Origin: Flavobacteriales bacterium
GTDB taxonomy: Bacteria > Bacteroidota > Bacteroidia > Flavobacteriales_E > Vicingaceae
Direction of reading: 5' to 3'
Assembly: GCA_003487525.1 (NCBI GenBank)
Contig: DNDT01000090.1
Coordinates: forward strand, 2,643-7,924
Length of the DNA stretch: 5,282 bases
Numbering within the stretch: position 1 is the stretch's first letter; each line of letters starts with the position of its first letter. Positions 1 to 5,277 of this stretch are shown one piece after another. The position numbers were made by a program, and so were the translations under genes. Below the pieces are notes generated by a model. It searched no databases and was not told where the DNA came from. It saw only the letters and a list, made by a program, of their open reading frames with translations.

Positions 1-911
1 TCGTTGTAATTGGCTTTTTTCATGGACATAATCCCCATGTTTTTCGCTGAATTGGCAGACGGATTAAGGGTGTGGAGCCTGTTGGCAATTTTGAAGAAAA
101 TGGGATCACCGGAGCAATCTTTTTTATCGAGAATCTTTGCAGCTCCTTCCAACCATGACTGATTGTCTTTCTTTTCTTCAAACTTTCCCGAAAAGAATTT
201 GACCAGTACCTCGCAACTCAGATAGGGATCGGCCATTTTAATCACATTTTCCTGTGCGAGGTTGTATGCCTCAATCTGCCTTGGATCCTTTGACGTTGTC
301 AGGTTGTGTTCAATGATGATGCTGCACTCATTGAACATCTCAACCCAAAAATCGGCGGGTTGGGGTTTCGAAGCACTCATTTTAACCGCAGCCTGGAAAT
401 AGTAGATAATGGCAGCTGCCTGTGAATTCACACCATCAATTTCGATGGACCTCTTTAAGGTATTGTACGCTGCTTCATAGCCCGGCTGATTGTACTTCAG
501 CATTGCCGCACCTTTTTTACCAAGTACGTATCCCTCTTTTCCAAAATTTTCGATTCTGATATCGTACAGCAATAGCAAGGTGTCAACCAGTCCTTTCTGA
601 CGCGCTTTGTCGCTACTGTTTTCCTTGATTAAATTGGATAGGATGTTTTCCGCATCAACGTACATTTTAAGACTGGACGCCGGGCAGATCTGATAGGCCT
701 TTCTTAAAAATCCAAATGCCTTGCTGTAGTTTTTTTCTCTAAGAAAATCTTTGTAAACCGACAGGTTTTCGACGCAGCTGATGCTGTCTTCATCGGTTGC
801 CCCGTATTTGCCTCCCTCGGTTGACTCTTCATCCTGTGCATAGAGCGTATTAAACCCTAGGGTCAAAAACATTGTTAAAATAGAAATATAGCTTACTGTG
901 TTTTTAATCAT
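1..911 (-). CDS. Secreted tetratricopeptide-repeat protein of the Bacteroidota coaX cluster, 3' end missing
   Basis: The frame is open from the ATG at 911 to the window edge, giving 303 residues with the C-terminus cut off. The first ~26 residues (MIKNTVSYISILTMFLTLGF, ending LYAQ before DEES) form a signal peptide, so the protein is probably periplasmic or envelope-associated. Two helical TPR-like stretches are visible: about 51-95, with the YKDFLREKNYSKAFGFLRKA pattern, and about 133-180, with GYEAAYNTLKRSIEID. Between them (110-134) DTLLLLYD, IENFGKEG and LGKKG match, from memory, the conserved core of a Bacteroidota TPR family whose members are roughly 400 residues long, so perhaps a quarter is missing. 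It starts 11 nt after the outer membrane protein's stop with no clear Shine-Dalgarno sequence, which is common in this phylum, and is presumably co-transcribed with it. No catalytic residues were seen. A scaffold or partner role for envelope proteins is inference; the biological function is unknown. Confidence 0.85.
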   Translation of the reverse strand, partial: MIKNTVSYISILTMFLTLGFNTLYAQDEESTEGGKYGATDEDSISCVENLSVYKDFLREKNYSKAFGFLRKAYQICPASSLKMYVDAENILSNLIKENSSDKARQKGLVDTLLLLYDIRIENFGKEGYVLGKKGAAMLKYNQPGYEAAYNTLKRSIEIDGVNSQAAAIIYYFQAAVKMSASKPQPADFWVEMFNECSIIIEHNLTTSKDPRQIEAYNLAQENVIKMADPYLSCEVLVKFFSGKFEEKKDNQSWLEGAAKILDKKDCSGDPIFFKIANRLHTLNPSANSAKNMGIMSMKKANYN

Positions 912-922
912 GATGTTGTGCA

Positions 923-2194
923 TTAATCGTATTTGCGTTTTATAAACCATTTATTATTCAAGGTGAGTCCAACATGTACATTAATGTATTGCTCAAGCAG
1001 GGCTCCCGTTACATTTTTTCCTCTTTTTCCAATTTCCGCACCGAAATTCATTTCAGTCAGGGTTAATTTGTCTTTTGATCGAATCGGAACAACAACCCCA
1101 AAAGAAAGCGCCACCTCGTCCAGTTTGATTTCACTCTTGTCGTTTGGATTTGTCAATGAAATGGGCAATTGTCCGTATCTCAATCCCATCCTCAACTTAT
1201 AACCATTATCCTTGCCCGTATATTCCGCACCGGTCCTGATGGTGAGAACATCATTTAATCCATTGATGGTATTGTAGTTTGAAACAGACCATTTGACATA
1301 CTCCAAATCAACACCAAAAGAAAATTTCTCCGAACGACTTAAAAGAACACCCAAACCCAGTTTGGGTGGCAAAATTATGGAATTAGAAGCATTCTCCTCA
1401 AATGAAACCGTATCAATTACGCGAGCGGTTCCCTGATCACCGCTGTAAGTAAAGTTAAATTCGCTCTGTTTTGTCCTGATGCCCTGTGTTGGGACAAAAA
1501 CCAACCCAAGATTCACATTCCACTTTTTTTGGAGCTTAAGCTTGTACATAAATCCAAAGTCCAGATAGATATCGCCGGCATCCACTCTTTTGAGTGCACC
1601 TGTATTCAGATAGTTGTTTGATTCGGTAAAGACTATGACTTCTTCGTACTGCATGTCACCGAAGTAGTATGAAAAATTAAAACCAAAGAAATATTTTTTG
1701 GCAAGATTGAATCCACTTCCGATATATACCTTGTTCAATCCCCCGGAACCAAAAAAACTGTTTTCAAACGGAACATTTGTCGAGTCGGTTTTAAGTGCAC
1801 TCGAAACAATGTAATCATACCCAACCTGGCTTACTGGCATCAAACCAAATGATGCTCCACACCATTCCGCTATTGGAATACCCAAAGCGAGGTGATTAAA
1901 AAGGGTTTTATTGGCCGACTGGCTCTGATTCTGACCGGTTAACCAATAGTTTTTTGACATTGCGGCCGCTTCGAAATTGGTCCAGACCAATTCGGAATAA
2001 GTAGCCGGATTATACGGATTTACATTCAAGGGGCCCGACAGTCCGTAGGCAAGCCTGCCCATGGAAACGTTTCGCGAAAAAACTGCCCCGTCCACATCCC
2101 CGATGTTAATTCTCGAGAAGGGTGAAATTGTTGTGGACTGTGACCACACAAGCGATGATGTTAACAAGGAAAGTATTACAAGAATCTTATTCAT
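923..2194 (-). CDS. FadL/OmpP1-like outer membrane beta-barrel protein
   Basis: This is a 423-residue exported protein. The start chosen is the ATG at 2194. An in-frame extension to 2254 would place 20 residues before a clean signal peptide (MNKILVILSLLTSSLVWSQS), so it is rejected. The mature N-terminus, SPFSRINIGD followed by NVNPYNPATYSEL (about 58-70), and the later ALGIPIAEW and FGLMPVSQVGYDY (about 103-128) match a pattern I recognise from FadL/OmpP1-like outer membrane proteins of Bacteroidota. The rest is alternating amphipathic, aromatic-rich strands of the kind found in beta barrels (YIGSGFNLAKKYFFGFNFSY; LDFGFMYKLKL; VGLTLNNKWFIKRKYD). The aromatic end WFIKRKYD is typical of this group. 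The ATG overlaps the coaX stop by 8 nt, suggesting translational coupling, and the TPR gene follows after 11 nt. True FadL proteins import hydrophobic compounds; substrate and transport activity here are not shown by the sequence. It could instead be a structural barrel. Confidence 0.85.
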   Translation of the reverse strand: MNKILVILSLLTSSLVWSQSTTISPFSRINIGDVDGAVFSRNVSMGRLAYGLSGPLNVNPYNPATYSELVWTNFEAAAMSKNYWLTGQNQSQSANKTLFNHLALGIPIAEWCGASFGLMPVSQVGYDYIVSSALKTDSTNVPFENSFFGSGGLNKVYIGSGFNLAKKYFFGFNFSYYFGDMQYEEVIVFTESNNYLNTGALKRVDAGDIYLDFGFMYKLKLQKKWNVNLGLVFVPTQGIRTKQSEFNFTYSGDQGTARVIDTVSFEENASNSIILPPKLGLGVLLSRSEKFSFGVDLEYVKWSVSNYNTINGLNDVLTIRTGAEYTGKDNGYKLRMGLRYGQLPISLTNPNDKSEIKLDEVALSFGVVVPIRSKDKLTLTEMNFGAEIGKRGKNVTGALLEQYINVHVGLTLNNKWFIKRKYD

Positions 2195-2924
2195 CCGAGA
2201 GATTGTACAGAAGGATTTGATTAAGGCCACGAAGAACCGCATTTGGGTCTGCAAAGATGCTAATTTTTAAGGCCTTATCAAACAATTTATAATCTCCTCC
2301 CGTCAACATGATTTTCAAGTCTTTAAACTCCTTTTCGAATTGCTTTATTGTACCTGATATTTCGTTTGACAAACCCTGTACCACACCGCTTTGAATGCAG
2401 GATGCCGTGTCTTTTCCCAAAAGATGGGGATGTCCGCTTTTATCCAGTTCCACCAATGGCAAACGTGCCGTTCCTGTGTGAAGTGAGGAAAACCGAAGTC
2501 CCAAACCGGGCGAAATTCTCCCCCCCCGGTATGTCCCGTGTCGGTCCACCAGGTCATACGTCACGCAGGTACCTATGTCGATTACCAGGGCATTCCGGCC
2601 GGGAAACCGATGACCGACAGCTACCGCAAGCGCTATCCTGTCATGACCCAGGGTCTCCGGACTTTGGTAATTGTTTTTTATTGGTATTGGCGTCCCGTGA
2701 TCAAGTACCATGTGCCGAATGGATTCAGGAATGGAAATGGATTCAGGATCGATTTGATGGTTTACAGAAGAGATTATCAGGGATTTAATTTTAGGGTATT
2801 GTCCAAGGCAGTCTTTGATAATATCATCCGCCGGTCGTTTATCTGCCTCTGATCGGATTAATTCTTCACGATCAAATACCGCGTATTTGGTACGGCTGTT
2901 CCCTATATCAACTGCTAGTTGCAC
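2187..2924 (-). CDS. coaX: Type III pantothenate kinase (CoaX)
   Basis: Cytoplasmic enzyme that phosphorylates pantothenate to 4'-phosphopantothenate with ATP, the first step of coenzyme A synthesis. At 245 residues it has the usual family length. ASKHA-fold signatures are present in order: DIGNSRTK (6-13, phosphate-1 loop), GHDR (93-96, the GxDR motif with the proposed catalytic Asp95), DIGTCVTYD (116-124, phosphate-2 loop), GGRISPG (134-140), TARLP (152-156) and TGGD (208-211, adenosine region). The start is GTG at 2924: an in-frame TAA lies only four codons upstream (2934-2936), and the phosphate loop begins at residue 6, so no longer start is possible. It follows the CBS-domain gene by 47 nt and its stop overlaps the start of the outer membrane protein gene (ATGAATAA). 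Type III kinases as a class resist CoA feedback inhibition and need a monovalent cation. An uninterrupted run of eight G encodes Gly134-Gly135. Confidence 0.96.
   Translation of the reverse strand: MQLAVDIGNSRTKYAVFDREELIRSEADKRPADDIIKDCLGQYPKIKSLIISSVNHQIDPESISIPESIRHMVLDHGTPIPIKNNYQSPETLGHDRIALAVAVGHRFPGRNALVIDIGTCVTYDLVDRHGTYRGGRISPGLGLRFSSLHTGTARLPLVELDKSGHPHLLGKDTASCIQSGVVQGLSNEISGTIKQFEKEFKDLKIMLTGGDYKLFDKALKISIFADPNAVLRGLNQILLYNLSDE
2520..2527 (-). repeat. G8 homopolymer inside coaX
   Basis: The coding strand carries eight consecutive G (eight C on the plus strand), spanning the end of the Arg133 codon and the GGG GGG codons of Gly134-Gly135. The reading frame is intact across it. Such tracts are prone to slippage and to sequencing error. 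A one-base change would frameshift coaX before its conserved second half. Nothing in the window shows that the tract actually varies. Confidence 0.9.
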
Positions 2925-2941
2925 AGGGCGAAATTACATCT

Positions 2942-2953
2942 ATTCAATTGAAT
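2942..2953. repeat. 12-bp perfect palindrome between the CBS gene and coaX
   Basis: ATTCAATTGAAT reads identically on both strands and lies in the 47-nt spacer, 18 nt upstream of the coaX GTG. It could be a dimeric-regulator operator, but a 12-bp AT-rich palindrome can occur by chance and no regulator gene is adjacent. Confidence 0.35.
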
Positions 2954-2971
2954 TTACTCAACCAGCGATAC

Positions 2972-3403
2972 TTATGGTTTCGAAATGAATTTTAAAATAT
3001 CCGTTGTAGTCACAATGCCAGCTAGCTTTTCACCTTGCATCACAGGAAAGGCGTGAAATTCGCGCTGAGAAAATTTCTGAGCTGATTCCCTGATCGTCAA
3101 ACTAATATCGAGTGTTTCAGGATGCTTGTGCATTACCATTCCAGCCGTAAAAAGATCACTGATTGTGTCGTCAATTGACATTTCATCTTCTCCGTAAACG
3201 TTGGAGAAGCTCATTCGCTGAATGTCCGTCAGGCTCAAAATACCGACGAGCTTTCCATTTTCCATAACAGGCGCGTGGCGGATGTGCCACTTGGCCATCA
3301 TCAGGCGAACGTCAACCATTTTCATATTGACGTCTACCGTGTGCAATTGCTTGGTCATAATGTCCACAATGGGTCGGTCCAATTTTTCTTCTGTTGTGAT
3401 CAT
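2972..3403 (-). CDS. Two-CBS-domain (Bateman module) protein
   Basis: A soluble protein of 143 residues made almost entirely of one CBS pair, with no enzyme or transporter domain attached. CBS1 spans about 12-66 (VDIMTKQLHTVDV at its start, HAPVMENGKLVGILSLTDI at its end) and CBS2 about 86-141 (MHKHPETLDI at its start, FHAFPVMQGEKLAGIVTTTD at its end). Both copies end in the G-[IV]-x(3)-T-D pattern (Gly54...Asp60, Gly129...Asp135); the Ser/Thr-x-x-Asp part is what binds adenosine nucleotides in many CBS pairs. The ATG at 3403 is preceded by AGGGA four nt upstream, a possible Shine-Dalgarno sequence, unusual in this phylum. It is the first gene of the apparent left-hand unit, 47 nt before coaX. 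Sensing of AMP, ATP or a related ligand is a family-level expectation; the target is unknown, and a link to CoA synthesis rests only on adjacency. Confidence 0.9.
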   Translation of the reverse strand: MITTEEKLDRPIVDIMTKQLHTVDVNMKMVDVRLMMAKWHIRHAPVMENGKLVGILSLTDIQRMSFSNVYGEDEMSIDDTISDLFTAGMVMHKHPETLDISLTIRESAQKFSQREFHAFPVMQGEKLAGIVTTTDILKFISKP

Positions 3404-3457
3404 AAGTCCCTATTTAACAATTAATCTTAAAAATAACCTGTGCGTCTCATTTACCAC

Positions 3458-3471
3458 CTGATTCAAATCAG
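3458..3471. repeat. 14-bp dyad upstream of the CBS gene
   Basis: CTGATT and AATCAG are exact inverted 6-bp arms separated by CA. The dyad is centred about 60 nt upstream of the CBS start codon in otherwise non-coding sequence. This is a plausible operator or a small hairpin. I could not place a consensus promoter next to it, so its function is open. Confidence 0.35.
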
Positions 3472-3550
3472 TTCCATTTCTGTCTTTTAGCTACCATAAT
3501 TTAAACATATCCCCTATGAAACCCGGCTTTCACGAAGTGCGCCGTCAAAT

Positions 3551-3597
3551 GCGTAGATTACGCTGCATTACATGGATATCTCTGGTTCGACCATGTA
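3551..3597 (-). terminator. Two tandem stem-loops directly after the small membrane protein gene (possible weak terminator)
   Basis: Read on the minus strand, TACATGG (3597-3591) pairs exactly with CCATGTA (3575-3569) across a 15-nt loop, starting at the base right after the TAA stop. A second hairpin, GCGTA-ATC-TACGC, occupies 3563-3551 and is followed by ATTTG. Stems are short and there is no real U-tract, so an efficient intrinsic terminator is doubtful. mRNA 3'-end protection or chance are alternatives. Confidence 0.3.
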
Positions 3598-3834
3598 TTA
3601 ATTTACTTCTGCTCTCTTAAAAAAATGATGCGTTTTCTGCATCTCTTTTTTCAGGTAATTACGAATGCGTTTTTTGTTTTTGGATAAATAATCGTACCCA
3701 TTCCAAAAAAGCAAAATAAAGCCCAATACACTGAGAATTAAACCATACATAAGTCCCATGTCATTGGTTTGACCTGTTCCAGCATATAACGGAACATAAT
3801 TGAGCAAGATGAACGCACTAAGTAAATTTCGCAC
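3598..3834 (-). CDS. Small two-segment membrane protein of unknown family
   Basis: I do not recognise this 78-residue protein. Residues 1-18 (MRNLLSAFILLNYVPLYA) look like a signal peptide with a possible cleavage after Ala18. A transmembrane helix spans about 27-46 (GLMYGLILSVLGFILLFWNG), followed by a strongly basic tail (SKNKKRIRNYLKKEMQK, HHFFKRAEVN) that should be cytoplasmic by the positive-inside rule. The start used is GTG at 3834, preceded by an in-frame TAA four codons upstream, so nothing longer is possible. ATG codons at 3759 and 3750 would give 53- or 50-residue single-helix versions without the signal peptide and are real alternatives. The gene sits 67 nt after the transporter's stop and may be co-transcribed with it. 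Coding status rests on the coherent signal/helix/basic-tail layout only. Confidence 0.65.
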   Translation of the reverse strand: MRNLLSAFILLNYVPLYAGTGQTNDMGLMYGLILSVLGFILLFWNGYDYLSKNKKRIRNYLKKEMQKTHHFFKRAEVN

Positions 3835-3905
3835 CCTATAAAGTTAGTCTTCAAAGAGCACATTATCAAGTAATTTGACCGAATTAAGTCGATTGCGAAC
3901 CCTAT
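3826..3905. repeat. Pair of 14-bp imperfect direct repeats bracketing the 67-nt spacer
   Basis: On the plus strand ATTTCGCACCCTAT (3826-3839) and ATTGCGAACCCTAT (3892-3905) match at 12 of 14 positions, with starts 66 nt apart. The left copy contains the GTG start of the small membrane gene, and the right copy contains the TAG stop of the transporter gene. The pair could be regulator sites, a relic of a local duplication, or coincidence. Confidence 0.35.
3839..3869 (-). promoter_or_regulatory. Possible sigma-A promoter for the small membrane protein gene
   Basis: On the minus strand TTG (3869-3867), a 20-nt spacer, then TAACTTTA (3846-3839) fits the Bacteroidota layout of a TTG/TTTG -33 and TAnnTTTG -7, with one mismatch at the last base. 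Transcription would begin at about 3833-3836, leaving essentially no leader before the GTG at 3834; this would favour leaderless translation or one of the internal ATG starts. The match is modest and could be chance. Confidence 0.3.
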
Positions 3906-5119
3906 TTTATCTCAGGTAATTTCTTTAATGTGAGGTGGGCCATTAACCAGGCCAACATCATTAAGAGGCCCCCCAGAAAAAAGGGTGCTCCGGGAAAATG
4001 AATGAGGGCTGAATCGTTGGTAAAAAAGTAAAACACGGCAGTCATGACGATCGGTCCGATAATTGCCGCCACACTGATAAGGCTGGTGAGGGCACCCTGT
4101 AATTCACCTTGCTGATTGTCGGGAACCTTGTTGGACACAATGCTCTGAACCGTCGGACCCGCAATCCCCCCAACGCAATAAGGTATAATATACACCATAA
4201 GAAGCCATTGATTGGAGGCAAAGGCAAAGAGAAACATTCCCAGCGACCATAGAAAAAACCCAACGTACACGGTTTTGCGTTGACCCAAAAATTTGACAAT
4301 GTGCCGAATAAGTCCGCCCTGAACAATGGCAACGACCAGTCCGACCACCGCAAGGCTGTAACCAACCATGTCTTCGTGCCAGTCGAATTTCATGATGGTG
4401 TAAAAAGTCCAGGTGGATTGCAGGGATTGCGCCGCGACATTTGCCAGAAAAAAAGCAAGCGCCAATCCAATGACCCCTCCGTAACTCTTTAGTTTAATAA
4501 TGGAAGCAACCGGGTTAATTCGCTTCCAGTCAATGTCCCTGCGTTTCTCCTTGCTGAGCGATTCCGGCAGGATGAAATAACCGTAAATGAAATTCAGAAA
4601 CGACAGTCCCGCAGCCACAAAAAACGGAACCCGAACCCCCCATTGCGCACAAACTCCACCAATCAGCGGTCCAATAATGAATCCCAGTCCAAATGCCGCT
4701 CCCATGATGCCGAAATTCTGGGCCTTTTTTTCGGGTGCGCTGATATCGGCAATGTATGCCGAAGCCACCGTAAAACTCGCGCCGAAAATTCCCGCCAACA
4801 CCCTGCCCGTAAATAACCAGACGATGGATGGGGCAACGGCGTGAATCAGAAAATCTATACCAAGGCCCAGTAAAGCCAATAACAGAACAGGCCGCCTTCC
4901 GTATTTGTCACTCAAGGTACCCAGGACGGGCGCGAACCAAAACTGCATAAAAGCGAAGGTGAAAATGAGCATTCCGCCATATTTTGCGGCGTCGCTCATA
5001 CCTGTGCCAAGCATGCTGTCAAGAAGTGCCGGGATCACCGGTATTATGATTCCAATACCGATTACATCTATCAGAATAGTGATGAAGATAAAACCGATAG
5101 AGGCCTTGTATGATGACAT
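3902..5119 (-). CDS. TetA/DHA1-type MFS drug:H+ antiporter
   Basis: Inner-membrane, proton-driven efflux carrier of 405 residues, the normal size for 12-helix DHA1 members. TM1 carries Asp18 in LIDVIGIGIIIPVIPALL. Motif A is GTLSDKYGRRPVLL (67-80), motif B RVLAGIFGASF with following YIAD (106-125), and motif C GLGFIIGPLIGG (144-155). A charged central loop (about 188-204, SLSKEKRRDIDWKR) separates the halves, and a degenerate second motif A, GGLIRHIVKFLGQRK, lies at 268-282. The start is the ATG at 5119. The frame stays open to 5254, but that stretch lacks membrane features, translates a repeat-rich region, and contains the promoter at 5134-5141, so the extension is rejected. The similarity pattern is that of chromosomal 'TCR/Tet family' transporters; tetracycline as substrate cannot be inferred. 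It stops with TAG 67 nt before the small membrane protein gene. Confidence 0.93.
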   Translation of the reverse strand: MSSYKASIGFIFITILIDVIGIGIIIPVIPALLDSMLGTGMSDAAKYGGMLIFTFAFMQFWFAPVLGTLSDKYGRRPVLLLALLGLGIDFLIHAVAPSIVWLFTGRVLAGIFGASFTVASAYIADISAPEKKAQNFGIMGAAFGLGFIIGPLIGGVCAQWGVRVPFFVAAGLSFLNFIYGYFILPESLSKEKRRDIDWKRINPVASIIKLKSYGGVIGLALAFFLANVAAQSLQSTWTFYTIMKFDWHEDMVGYSLAVVGLVVAIVQGGLIRHIVKFLGQRKTVYVGFFLWSLGMFLFAFASNQWLLMVYIIPYCVGGIAGPTVQSIVSNKVPDNQQGELQGALTSLISVAAIIGPIVMTAVFYFFTNDSALIHFPGAPFFLGGLLMMLAWLMAHLTLKKLPEIK

Positions 5120-5133
5120 ATTTCGAAAAGGTG

Positions 5134-5141
5134 CAAAGGTA
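5134..5141 (-). promoter_or_regulatory. Bacteroidota -7 promoter element for the MFS gene
   Basis: TACCTTTG on the minus strand is a perfect match to the Bacteroidota -7 consensus TAnnTTTG, 14 nt upstream of the ATG at 5119. Transcription would start near 5128-5131, giving a leader of only about 10 nt. No TTTG -33 box is visible at the usual distance; an A7 run at 5165-5171 (minus strand) lies roughly where upstream contacts would fall. The element settles the choice of the 5119 start over longer ones. Confidence 0.72.
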
Positions 5142-5172
5142 GAAGAAGGATTTGATCTTTGATGTTTTTTTG

Positions 5173-5204
5173 TGGGGAGTTGGGGAGCTGGGAAGTGGGG
5201 GAGG
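5173..5204 (+). repeat. Four-copy G-rich octamer repeat with G-quadruplex potential
   Basis: Four imperfect 8-bp units follow each other: TGGGGAGT, TGGGGAGC, TGGGAAGT, GGGGGAGG. Together they give four G-runs (5174-5177, 5182-5185, 5190-5192, 5197-5201) separated by loops of exactly four bases, which satisfies the usual quadruplex pattern. The G-rich strand is the template strand of the MFS gene, and the block begins 33 bp upstream of its -7 element. Folding and effect on transcription are inference. Confidence 0.8.
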
Positions 5205-5237
5205 ATTTGAATAGTCGAAGAAACCGAGTGACAAGAG

Positions 5238-5277
5238 CCTGCCTGCCTGAGCACAAGCCGACGCGCCGGCAGGCAGG
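5238..5277. repeat. Inverted repeat with 10-bp CCTGCCTGCC arms (REP-like)
   Basis: CCTGCCTGCC (5238-5247) and GGCAGGCAGG (5268-5277) are exact inverted arms around a 20-nt loop that itself contains GCCG...CGGC (5257-5260, 5267-5270), allowing an alternative smaller hairpin. It is much more GC-rich than its surroundings and non-coding. Possibilities are a dispersed palindromic repeat, a bidirectional terminator between the MFS gene and whatever lies to the right, or a recombination target. There is no flanking U-tract on the minus strand, and the plus-strand side is cut by the window edge. Confidence 0.7.

Larger units (their letters stand above)
3404..3597. other. 194-nt non-coding gap between the small membrane protein gene and the CBS gene
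   Basis: No convincing gene was seen on either strand. The gap holds the 14-bp dyad at 3458-3471, and two stem-loops at 3551-3563 and 3569-3597 near its right end. It is long compared with the 47-, -8- and 11-nt spacings further left, so it is the natural place for the promoter of the CBS-coaX unit. However, no good TTTG plus TAnnTTTG pair is visible on the minus strand; the nearest -7-like strings (TATGTTTA at 3502-3509, TATTTTTA at 3428-3435) lack a suitably spaced -33. Confidence 0.6.

Noticed and set aside
2195..2254. N-terminal extension of the outer membrane protein by 20 residues.
   Set aside because: The extension lies inside coaX and would bury a clean signal peptide starting with MNKILVIL; the ATG at 2194 is the better start.
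2348..2852. Plus-strand open frames opposite coaX.
   Set aside because: Antisense shadows of a well-supported conserved enzyme; the translations lack any domain pattern.
2929..2961. Promoter-like TTG, 22-nt spacer, TAATTTCG upstream of coaX on the minus strand.
   Set aside because: The spacer is long, the -7 box has a mismatch, and the start site would coincide with the GTG; not strong enough to call.
3581..3594. GGTTCGACC resembling a tRNA T-arm.
   Set aside because: The flanking bases do not form a five-pair T-stem, and no acceptor, D- or anticodon arm can be assembled around it.
3516..3620. Plus-strand ORF of 34 codons (begins MKPGFHEVRRQMRR) in the gap.
   Set aside because: It is short, has no recognisable features or ribosome-binding sequence, overlaps the end of the small membrane gene, and is explained by an open frame through stem-loop sequence.
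4587..5162. Plus-strand open frames opposite the MFS gene.
   Set aside because: Antisense shadows of a transporter with all three DHA1 signature motifs in the sense frame.
5120..5254. N-terminal extension of the MFS transporter by 45 residues.
   Set aside because: It translates repeat-rich sequence, includes the -7 promoter box, and no DHA1 member needs such a tail before TM1.
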